Source: Enterovibrio gelatinilyticus
GTDB lineage: Bacteria; Pseudomonadota; Gammaproteobacteria; Enterobacterales; Vibrionaceae
Assembly (NCBI RefSeq): GCF_028683095.1
Contig: NZ_JAJUBC010000004.1
Location: 182,632-246,631 of the forward strand
Direction of reading: 5' to 3'
DNA length: 64,000 bases
Part shown: piece by piece, positions 15,746-23,123 of the stretch
How the letters are laid out: every line of letters starts with the position of its first letter
Numbering within the stretch: the first letter of the stretch is position 1
Program-made: the position numbers and the translations under genes
Notes under the pieces: model-generated
What the model saw: only the letters and a program-made list of their open reading frames with translations
Databases searched by the model: none
Told to the model about the DNA's origin: nothing

Positions 15746-17137
15746 TTATTTATCATTATTAGTATGAGAAGCAATGTGTTGGCAAAGTGCGGTTAGCAAA
15801 AATGTGCCATAACCAGACGCCGCTTTCGGATAGATCTTGCGGTGCGTCATACCAAGAGACATCGCCGCAGAATCGATATGAATCCATTTTTGCTCTGGCG
15901 CTACAAAGTGATTGAGGAAAGTCGCTGCCACACTCGCACCAGCATCGCCATCTTCACTGCCATGGCGAACATCGGCGAAGTCGCTTTTCAGCGATGCTTC
16001 ATAAAGATCGGTACTAATAGGCATTTCCCACAAAGGCTCAGAGCAGCTATGACCCGCCGCTTTTGCCAGCATTTTCAACTCATCACTGTTCCCCATCAAA
16101 GATGCATAGGCTTTGCCCAACGATACGCCCGTCGCGCCAGTCAGTGTCGCAATATCAATGAGGTAATCAGGCTTAAAGGTCTGCTGTGCGTAGTGCATCA
16201 CATCTGCCAGCACCATGCGGCCTTCCGCGTCGGTCGAGATAATTTCGACACTTTTTCCAGACAACATGGTGACCACATCACCCGGCTTAATTGCACAGCC
16301 TGATGGCATGTTTTCCACCAAACCACACAGACCAACCACACGAACTGGAAGCTGCAATTGCGCGATTGCATTCAAAGCGCCAACAACCGCCGCCGCGCCG
16401 CCCATATCCACCTTCATGGTGCTCATACGCAATTGGCCTTTAATGCTTATACCGCCGGTATCAAAGGTGACCCCTTTGCCGACCAATGCAATCGTGGTTT
16501 GTGCGCCTTCAGGGTGATAGTCCAAACACAGCATGCGACCGTCTCGATCACTGCCTTGAGAGATACCAACCAGACCACCAAAGCCTTTCTCACGCATTTC
16601 TGCTTCGGTCAGAAACGACAAGGCTGTGTTTTCCATCGGCAGATCTTGCACTGCACTGACGAAGGACTCGGGATAAATTACATTACCGGGTTTGTTCACC
16701 AGTTCTCGAGCAATAAGCTGACTCTGCGCCAAAATTTGCCCTTCAAAAAACGCAGTGGCTAACGTCGTCTCATCGGTTTTCAGCTCAAACGCATTGATGC
16801 TAGGTTCAAGGTGAAAGCTGTCTCTGTGCTTGTAATCGTAAGACGATAACGCCAGCCCTAACGACAGCCACTTAACCCAAACTTCAGGGGTGTGAAGAAA
16901 TAGCACCTCATCATCGATGTGAAGCTCAAGGGTTTGTGCTCGCTTAAACGTCGACGCTAACAAGTAGCCTATGTCTTGCAGGTCTGCGACAGAAAACGTC
17001 GCCTTCTTGATCTCGCTGTTGAACCCATCAATGTCCTGATTGAGATCCAGTGAGTTGCCTTTGCCCAAGACCAAATGCAACGTTCTTGTCAGTTGGCACT
17101 CGGTATCTTTAACGCGAATAAACGCTAATTGAAACAT
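15746..17137 (-). CDS. M17-family leucyl aminopeptidase
   Basis: A 463-residue zinc or manganese aminopeptidase. The C-terminal catalytic domain has all the M17 metal and catalytic residues: Lys221, Asp226 and Lys233 (VGKGVTFDTGGISIK), Asp244 (KVDMGGAA), and Asp303, Glu305, Arg307 in STDAEGRMVLAD. The first residue of that motif is Ser where most family members have Asn. It removes N-terminal residues from peptides in the cytoplasm. AGAGGAAATC precedes the start. It lies 27 bp after the ABC ATPase gene and 10 bp before the glycosylasparaginase gene, suggesting it trims imported peptides or glycopeptides rather than serving as the general PepA. Confidence 0.9.
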   Translation of the reverse strand: MFQLAFIRVKDTECQLTRTLHLVLGKGNSLDLNQDIDGFNSEIKKATFSVADLQDIGYLLASTFKRAQTLELHIDDEVLFLHTPEVWVKWLSLGLALSSYDYKHRDSFHLEPSINAFELKTDETTLATAFFEGQILAQSQLIARELVNKPGNVIYPESFVSAVQDLPMENTALSFLTEAEMREKGFGGLVGISQGSDRDGRMLCLDYHPEGAQTTIALVGKGVTFDTGGISIKGQLRMSTMKVDMGGAAAVVGALNAIAQLQLPVRVVGLCGLVENMPSGCAIKPGDVVTMLSGKSVEIISTDAEGRMVLADVMHYAQQTFKPDYLIDIATLTGATGVSLGKAYASLMGNSDELKMLAKAAGHSCSEPLWEMPISTDLYEASLKSDFADVRHGSEDGDAGASVAATFLNHFVAPEQKWIHIDSAAMSLGMTHRKIYPKAASGYGTFLLTALCQHIASHTNNDK

Positions 17138-17164
17138 CCTGATTTCCTCTGTTGTTATCGGGTA

Positions 17165-18157
17165 CTAGTCGAAGAGATAACAACGTACAAAGTGGTTTTC
17201 TGATAATTGGGTAATAGGAGGCAAAGCTTCCTTACACTTGGCGGTGGCATGTAGACACCGACCTGCAAACGGACAGCCCACACTGTCAGGTGTCCAAAGC
17301 GGTATCTCTCCGCGATTGCCTTTGAGTTTTTCGTGAATCGATTTATTTGGATCGGGCACCGCTGACACCAGCAGTTGGGTATAAGGGTGTTGCGGATCGT
17401 GGATGATTTGCTCTACATCGCCCCACTCAACCATATGACCGACATACATGACCGCCAAGTCTTCGGCGATGTAGCGGGCCGTCGCAATATCGTGAGTGAT
17501 ATAAAGTAGCGCCATTTCGCGCTCTACCTTCATCTCTTCCATCAGGTTCAAAACACCTGCACGAATCGAAACATCCAGCATAGACGTTGGCTCATCGGCC
17601 AATACGACTTCTGCTCCTACCGCAATATTTCTCGCCAAATTGACACGTTGGCGCTGCCCACCCGATAACTGATGCGGGTATTTAGCGGCAGTCTCTTTGG
17701 GTGGCGTCAGGCCAACTTGCTGTAAGAGGTCATAAACCATTTCCTCAAGTGCTTTTTTGTCCCGGCTGTCCACTTTGTTATGGATACAAAGTGGACGAGC
17801 GATGTGATGAAAAATCGTGTGTGTCGGATTTAGCGAACCAAATGGGTCTTGCCATACCATCTGTACTCCCTGACGATAGAGCATCAGATCATCACGCTTA
17901 GTAATCGACTGAATATCACGCCCGAAGTACTCAATGCTCCCACCTGTTGGCGGGTACATCTTGGCAATCATTTTTGCGGTTGTGGACTTACCCGAACCCG
18001 ACTCTCCCACTACCGCTAAACCGCGGCCTTTGTACATTCTGAAAGAGACGTCATTAATGGCGCGCATCTTCGATTTCTGAAGCGAATTACTGCTAACGGC
18101 AAAATCTTTGATGAGGTTTTTACCCTCAATAATGAGCTTTCCTGTTGGTTTACTCAT
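17165..18157 (-). CDS. Oligopeptide/oligosaccharide ABC importer ATP-binding protein (DppF type)
   Basis: A 330-residue ATPase from ATG 18157 (MSKPTGKLIIEG) with a GAGGAGA ribosome binding site; a longer frame to 18226 overlaps the upstream gene. Walker A is GESGSGKST, the signature LSGGQRQRVNLAR and Walker B VVLADEPTS. A C-terminal oligo_HPY domain with four cysteines (CPFAGRC, then CKEALPP and VRCYLFD) is present, as in iron-sulfur-bearing Dpp ATPases. It pairs with the ATPase encoded immediately upstream to drive the two permeases. It is the last transporter gene before the aminopeptidase. Confidence 0.92.
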   Translation of the reverse strand: MSKPTGKLIIEGKNLIKDFAVSSNSLQKSKMRAINDVSFRMYKGRGLAVVGESGSGKSTTAKMIAKMYPPTGGSIEYFGRDIQSITKRDDLMLYRQGVQMVWQDPFGSLNPTHTIFHHIARPLCIHNKVDSRDKKALEEMVYDLLQQVGLTPPKETAAKYPHQLSGGQRQRVNLARNIAVGAEVVLADEPTSMLDVSIRAGVLNLMEEMKVEREMALLYITHDIATARYIAEDLAVMYVGHMVEWGDVEQIIHDPQHPYTQLLVSAVPDPNKSIHEKLKGNRGEIPLWTPDSVGCPFAGRCLHATAKCKEALPPITQLSENHFVRCYLFD

Positions 18158-18167
18158 AAGTATCTCC

Positions 18168-19148
18168 TCACCCCTTAACCGTTGGCGAAGTAAACAAATG
18201 ACAGTTTGAAAAACGCCCCGGCTCAATCAATTTCAACGCTGTAGATTGACTAAAACAGCTCGATTGCGTTTTCGCGCAGCGCGCTTGAAAACGGCAACCA
18301 GTCGGGATATCAAACAAATTCAATGGGCTACCTGGAATGCCTTTCAACTGGGTTTTAGGGCCTGTTAATGACGGGAATGAACTCCCCAACCCTTCGGTGT
18401 ATGGGTGAAAAGGTGTCGTCAGGATCTGTTTTGATGGCGCGACTTCAATCAATTCGCCCGCATACATAATGCCGATGCGATCTGAGAACTCGACCATCAG
18501 TGAAAGATCATGCGTGATGAACAAAATGGAGAAGCCAAACTCCTCTTTCAGCGCATGGATTTTTTGCAAAATCTCACGCTGAACCACAACATCCAGTGCT
18601 GTTGTCGGCTCATCCATAATGATCATCTTAGGGTTGAGGGCTAAGGCAATGGCGATAACCAAACGCTGACGCATGCCACCCGAGAATTGATGCGGATAGT
18701 CGGTCAAGCGGCTCGGGTGAATATCGACAATCTCCAACAAACCTTCTGCGCGTCGCTTAGCCTGCTCTCGAGTAAAATCGGTATGGCGCATGATCACGTC
18801 GCAAAACTGCTCTTCCATGGTCAATACTGGGTTTAACGCGTTCATGGCACTTTGAAATACCATAGACACTTCTTTCCAGCGGAAATGCGACATTGCCTGT
18901 TCGGATTTCTTCAGTAAGTCGCCATGGCCTTCAAAAAAGACTTCGCCCTTTGAGATATATGCCGGTGGCTTGTGCAGGCGCATCAGTGAAAATGCCACCG
19001 TAGACTTACCGCAGCCTGACTCTCCCGCCAAACCAAACACTTCACCTTTACCAATATCAAAACTAACGTCATTCACCGCGCGTACATCACCCGCATCGGT
19101 GATGTAGTCCACGCACAAATTGCGTATCGAGATTTGAGGTGTTGTCAT
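18168..19148 (-). CDS. Oligopeptide/oligosaccharide ABC importer ATP-binding protein (DppD type)
   Basis: A 326-residue ATPase with Walker A GESGCGKST, signature FSGGMRQRLVIAIAL and Walker B MIIMDEPTT, followed by the H-loop ITHDLS. The C-terminal region has the oligo_HPY insertion and a cysteine cluster (TGCRFQARCAKTQSSC). It forms the heterodimeric motor with the DppF-type subunit. Its ATG overlaps the permease stop codon (19145-19148), so translation is coupled. In vibrios the same transporter class imports chitobiose; here the linked enzymes suggest mannose- or GlcNAc-containing substrates. Confidence 0.92.
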   Translation of the reverse strand: MTTPQISIRNLCVDYITDAGDVRAVNDVSFDIGKGEVFGLAGESGCGKSTVAFSLMRLHKPPAYISKGEVFFEGHGDLLKKSEQAMSHFRWKEVSMVFQSAMNALNPVLTMEEQFCDVIMRHTDFTREQAKRRAEGLLEIVDIHPSRLTDYPHQFSGGMRQRLVIAIALALNPKMIIMDEPTTALDVVVQREILQKIHALKEEFGFSILFITHDLSLMVEFSDRIGIMYAGELIEVAPSKQILTTPFHPYTEGLGSSFPSLTGPKTQLKGIPGSPLNLFDIPTGCRFQARCAKTQSSCFSQSTALKLIEPGRFSNCHLFTSPTVKG

Positions 19149-20164
19149 GAGTGCGATCCTTCTTCAAACACTGGGCGTTTTGCGTGATCTGCCGATTTTT
19201 CCCATTTATTGCGTTTCTTCCAAAGGCGAAAACCTTTCTGTGAACGCAGTTGTGGGTTGGCTATTTCATCGACGGCGAAGTTAAGAAGCGACAGACCCAC
19301 CGCTATCATGGTCAACGCAAAACAAGGCGCCAAAATTTCCCACCATGCGCCAATCAACATGGATGAAGAGGTTTGAACGTTGTAGAGCATGACACCCCAA
19401 CTGATGGAGTTAGGATCCCCCAAGCCAAGGAAGGACAGGCTGGCCTCAGTCATGATCGCGAGCAATACACAACCAATGAAGCTAGCACCGAGAATTGACA
19501 TTAGGTTTGGTAAGATTTCCACGGCAATAATGCGCCACGTTTTCTCACCCAACACTTCAGCGGCACGCACGAATTCTTTCTCTCGTACCGATAACGTTTG
19601 GGCTCGAACCACCCTTGCACCCCACGCCCAGGAGGTGATCGCTATCACCACCGCAATTGTCGCGGGGCCCGCCTCGCCGATAAACGCGGCAATGATAAAG
19701 AGCAACGGTAACTGCGGTACCACCAACATGATGTTCATGGCAGCCGACAAGTAGTCATCAATCTTACCGCCGAAATAACCCGCCGTTACGCCAATCGCTG
19801 TCGCCAAAAAGCACACCAGTACACCAGCTCCAATACCGACTGCCAATGATGTTCTTGCGCCATAAACCAACTGTGACCAAACATCTCGTCCCATTCGTGA
19901 GGTGCCAAGCACATGATCAGCCCCTTCAGACATCATCAAACGACGAGGGTTATTCGCGAGGTTTTTCGCTATCCAGCCATCAGGGTTTTCCTGTGCCGCT
20001 TTGACAATGAACGCAGGATATTCATGAGGGTTACCCGTGCCCACATCAGGCGCGTGTTTGGTAATGACAGGCGCGAAGATGGCAACCAATGCAAAAATAA
20101 TGAGGATAATAAGACCAGCAAGAGACTTCTTATTCCCAATGAGTAGGGTCATTAACGCTTTCAT
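19145..20164 (-). CDS. ABC importer permease (DppC type)
   Basis: A 339-residue inner-membrane permease with about six transmembrane segments. After the first (LAGLIILIIFALVAIFAPVI) there is an extracytoplasmic insertion of about 75 residues, as in family members that transport sugars and peptides. The BPD_transp_1 domain contains the coupling motif near EFVRAAEVLGEKTWRIIAVEILPNL, which docks on the ATPases. The C-terminal tail is long and basic (KKRNKWEKSADHAKR). It starts 2 bp after the DppB-type permease gene. Confidence 0.92.
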   Translation of the reverse strand: MKALMTLLIGNKKSLAGLIILIIFALVAIFAPVITKHAPDVGTGNPHEYPAFIVKAAQENPDGWIAKNLANNPRRLMMSEGADHVLGTSRMGRDVWSQLVYGARTSLAVGIGAGVLVCFLATAIGVTAGYFGGKIDDYLSAAMNIMLVVPQLPLLFIIAAFIGEAGPATIAVVIAITSWAWGARVVRAQTLSVREKEFVRAAEVLGEKTWRIIAVEILPNLMSILGASFIGCVLLAIMTEASLSFLGLGDPNSISWGVMLYNVQTSSSMLIGAWWEILAPCFALTMIAVGLSLLNFAVDEIANPQLRSQKGFRLWKKRNKWEKSADHAKRPVFEEGSHS

Positions 20165-20166
20165 GA

Positions 20167-21153
20167 TTATTTACCTCCCTTGCGCAAGCGAGGATCGAGG
20201 TAAACGATCATCAGGTCTGCCAAGAAGTTGAAGAACAACATAAACATGGTCATAAGAAGAAGCTGACCTTGAAGCACTTGGTAATCACGCGCATGAATGG
20301 CATTCAGCAAAACCGTGCCAAGCCCTGGGTAGTTGAAAATCATTTCTACAATCAACTGACCACTGATAGCCGAACCCAGCGCCATAGACAAAGCGGTGAC
20401 ACTTGGCAGCATGGAGTTACGGGCGGCGTAATTGAACACAACACGGTTTTCACTCAACCCTTTGGCTTTTGCCATGGTAATGAAGTCTTCATTGAGCAAA
20501 TTGATCATGTTGTTACGCATGCTGATGAGGAAGCCACCAATCTGGGCAATCGTGGCACAAAACAGAGGTAAGACCGCGTGGTAGGCAACGTCTTTGTAGA
20601 ACGCCCAGCTACCCCAGTCGGGATGAGAACCCACGGTATAAGCGTTACCTGAGGGGAACCACTCAAGACCTATCGCAAAGGTGTAAAGCACCAACATGGC
20701 GACAACCACTGACGGAATAGATTGCACCACCAACATGCTTGGCGATATGAAGGAGTCGTAGTGACTGCCTCGACGCCATGCGGCAAAAATACCGAGCACT
20801 GATCCAATACAGAAAGCCAGAACAATCGCAGAGCCTGTCAAAAACAATGACCACCCAACCGCACTCCCCAACAGTTCGTTCACCGTAATGGGAAAGTACT
20901 TAATGGAAATACCCCAATTACCGGTGAAGATATTGGCTAAATAAGATAAATACTGCTGTGGCAACGGCGCATCAACGAACCCTAGAAGCTTCTTCATGGA
21001 TTCGATACGCTCTGGCGTGACTTCCGCCGTTGCATTCGCAAACATCATGGTGACAGGGTCGCCCGGCATCGCGCGAGGGAGAATGAAATTCAATGTGGCG
21101 GCAAAAATCAACGCCATAAAATAAAATGAAAGTCGTCGAAGAAAAAAGGCCAT
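20167..21153 (-). CDS. ABC importer permease (DppB type)
   Basis: A 328-residue inner-membrane permease. The N-terminal segment FFLRRLSFYFMALIFAATLN and the LPRAMPGDPV motif are typical of DppB/OppB proteins, followed by about five further membrane segments. The cytoplasmic loop LNEDFITMAKAKGLSENRVV is the coupling helix for the ATPase. It is the first of four tightly packed transporter genes and is separated from the binding-protein gene by 138 bp containing a hairpin. Confidence 0.92.
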   Translation of the reverse strand: MAFFLRRLSFYFMALIFAATLNFILPRAMPGDPVTMMFANATAEVTPERIESMKKLLGFVDAPLPQQYLSYLANIFTGNWGISIKYFPITVNELLGSAVGWSLFLTGSAIVLAFCIGSVLGIFAAWRRGSHYDSFISPSMLVVQSIPSVVVAMLVLYTFAIGLEWFPSGNAYTVGSHPDWGSWAFYKDVAYHAVLPLFCATIAQIGGFLISMRNNMINLLNEDFITMAKAKGLSENRVVFNYAARNSMLPSVTALSMALGSAISGQLIVEMIFNYPGLGTVLLNAIHARDYQVLQGQLLLMTMFMLFFNFLADLMIVYLDPRLRKGGK

Positions 21154-21243
21154 ACCTTATCCTCAGATACAGTTAACCCTGCGCATATAAAAACAGGCTT
21201 ACCCATTTTTATGACGCTTAGAGGTGTTAATTAACGAAAATAA

Positions 21244-21267
21244 GGAGCGCACTCGAACATACGCTCC
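21244..21267 (-). other. Intercistronic hairpin between binding protein and permease genes
   Basis: GGAGCG and CGCTCC pair across a 12-base loop, followed on the minus strand by TTATTTTC. This is a weak terminator or mRNA-stabilising element. It would let the binding protein be made in excess over the membrane subunits, as is usual for such importers. Confidence 0.5.
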
Positions 21268-21291
21268 CGAAAAACCTAAATTATTTAGACC

Positions 21292-22950
21292 TTAAGCTTT
21301 AGGTTTCAAATCCAGAACATGTAAGAGACGTTCAGGCACACCCGCCCAAGACATTGGGCGACCTTTCGGATTTTCTTCGTTCCACCAGCCCGTAAAGCGG
21401 CTTTCATTGAACTGATAAACATCCACACCGGACATGACAGGTACCGTGACTTGATTTTCAGCGATGATCTTTTGAATCTTATGAGCGATTTGCATCTGCT
21501 CTTCTTGCTTGTCCGTTTTATAGAAACTGTCTAATAGGACATCCAGATCATCATGCTTAAAGAAGTGCATCGCATAGCGCGGTGCATTCGCTCCTTCCTG
21601 ATAACGGGAATGGAAAGCTCGGTTCCAGTAGCGATGAGGGTCAGCACCAATCACGTAATTGGTATAAGCCACGTCATAAGTGCCAGATAGCATCGCTTGG
21701 TTGTACACAGCAAAATCTGAAGTACGCGCTTTGGCTTTAACGCCGACTTTTTGGAGTTGCTCTACACCCAATTGAACGGCATTGTTAAAGTCAGTCCACC
21801 CCGTTGGCGATTGAAGTTCTAGCTCAATTTTCTTACCGGTAGGCGTTTCAACAAAACCATCACCGTCGATATCGACAAATCCCGCTTCTTTCAGCAACGC
21901 TTTGGCATTGTCCACGCTGAATGTGTTGTAGTTTTTGTATTGGTTATAGGTATCTTTGTTTGCCCAAAAATCGAATACCTGACCAAGACCAGACGCGTAA
22001 TCATTCACCACGCCGTTACCGTAAAATGCGATATTGATGATTTTCTGGCGGTCAATCGACATAGAGAACGCACGGCGGAAATCAATATTGTTGATCGCTT
22101 CATTGTTGCCCGCGTGAGGCGTTTTAAAGTTCAGCATGAAGGATTGCGGGCCCGCCGCAGGGTACCAGTATTTGTGATGAGGGCTTCTCGCTGCGTACAC
22201 CATGTCGACATCCGGAATAAAGTGTCCACTCCAATCCAATTCAGATTTGATGACCTTTCCTAATAACTGATCATTGTTGGCTATCTGAGGGACACGCAAG
22301 CAGTCTACGTCGAGATTGTCGTTATCCCAGTAATGCGGGTTACGACATTGGATATAAAGCTGAGGCGTAAAGGTATCTATTTCGGTAAACGGTCCCGACC
22401 CGACAGGATTATCATTGGTGAACAACTCAGGCTCTTCAATGTTCTGCCAAATGTGCTTTGGCACAATCGGAATGGTTGAGATTTCATACGGGACATTGGT
22501 ATTCACCTCTGTCAGGTCAAAAATAACCTTATTGCCATCCTGTCGAACGGATTTGACCCAGTTATCCATGCCTTTAGGATCGAGCTCTGGTTTTTCTTTA
22601 ATGAGTGCAAATGAATAAACAACGTCTTCTGCTGTGAATGGTGTACCGTCTGACCACTTCACTCCCTCTCGAATTTCAAACGTTACCTGCATCAGGTCTT
22701 CTGAAAGATAGTAATCTTTCGCTAGACGCATCACGGGTTTGTTCCCGTGCATCTGGTTAAAAATGACCAGAGGTTCGTAGACGAAATCCGTCGTCGTACG
22801 CAGTGTGGTGGACAGGAAAGGGTTGAAGTTTCTGATCATCGTTGGATAAAAATCCGAAACGATGGTCAGCTCGTGCCTTTCTGCGGCAACTGCAGTTGGT
22901 GCGGTTAAAGCGGCAAGCACAATGGCTGCAAGTTTCGTTTTGCTAAGCAT
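21292..22950 (-). CDS. Periplasmic solute-binding protein of ABC importer (SBP family 5)
   Basis: A 552-residue secreted binding protein. The signal peptide MLSKTKLAAIVLAALTAPTA is followed by cleavage near VAA-ERHE. The mature part has the SBP_bac_5 motifs FEIREGVKWSDGTPFTAEDV and RRAFSMSIDRQKI, and near its end GADPHRYWNRAF. The family covers oligopeptides but also cello-, chito- and manno-oligosaccharides (Vibrio chitin-oligosaccharide-binding protein, Thermotoga mannoside-binding proteins). With a beta-mannosidase immediately upstream, a mannose/GlcNAc oligosaccharide or glycopeptide is the best guess. AAGGACACCC precedes the start. A calcium-binding-like segment DIDGDGFVE occurs near residue 370. 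Confidence 0.9.
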   Translation of the reverse strand: MLSKTKLAAIVLAALTAPTAVAAERHELTIVSDFYPTMIRNFNPFLSTTLRTTTDFVYEPLVIFNQMHGNKPVMRLAKDYYLSEDLMQVTFEIREGVKWSDGTPFTAEDVVYSFALIKEKPELDPKGMDNWVKSVRQDGNKVIFDLTEVNTNVPYEISTIPIVPKHIWQNIEEPELFTNDNPVGSGPFTEIDTFTPQLYIQCRNPHYWDNDNLDVDCLRVPQIANNDQLLGKVIKSELDWSGHFIPDVDMVYAARSPHHKYWYPAAGPQSFMLNFKTPHAGNNEAINNIDFRRAFSMSIDRQKIINIAFYGNGVVNDYASGLGQVFDFWANKDTYNQYKNYNTFSVDNAKALLKEAGFVDIDGDGFVETPTGKKIELELQSPTGWTDFNNAVQLGVEQLQKVGVKAKARTSDFAVYNQAMLSGTYDVAYTNYVIGADPHRYWNRAFHSRYQEGANAPRYAMHFFKHDDLDVLLDSFYKTDKQEEQMQIAHKIQKIIAENQVTVPVMSGVDVYQFNESRFTGWWNEENPKGRPMSWAGVPERLLHVLDLKPKA

Positions 22951-23026
22951 TGGGTGTCCTTACTTCAAATGACGTTGTTGCTAAATCCCTGCACAAGAAA
23001 CCTCGGGTTTATACGGTGTTCATTGC

Positions 23027-23067
23027 CCTGATTAGCCGGAATTTTCGTCAAATTCCCGTTAATCAGG
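23027..23067 (-). other. Long inverted repeat between beta-mannosidase and binding protein genes
   Basis: Two 18-base arms (CCTGATTA...GGAATTT and AAATTCCCG...TAATCAGG) match at 16 positions around a 5-base loop. It lies about 77 bp upstream of the binding-protein start. It may be an attenuator, an mRNA-processing hairpin or an operator. Confidence 0.6.
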
Positions 23068-23079
23068 CACACGAAACCG

Positions 23080-23108
23080 AACCATTGGCGACAAAATCGC
23101 CAATGGTT
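23080..23108 (-). other. Second hairpin after the beta-mannosidase gene
   Basis: AACCATTGGCGA and TCGCCAATGGTT form a perfect 12-bp stem with a 5-base loop, 16 bp after the beta-mannosidase stop. On the minus strand the following GGTTCGGTTTC is only weakly T-rich, so it would be a leaky terminator at best; the T-tract is better on the plus strand. Confidence 0.6.
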
Positions 23109-23123
23109 TTTCTACCAGATGCT

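Noticed and set aside
16215..16762. Overlapping plus-strand frames within the aminopeptidase gene
   Set aside because: They are antisense shadows of the M17 catalytic domain, whose metal motifs are complete in the other strand.
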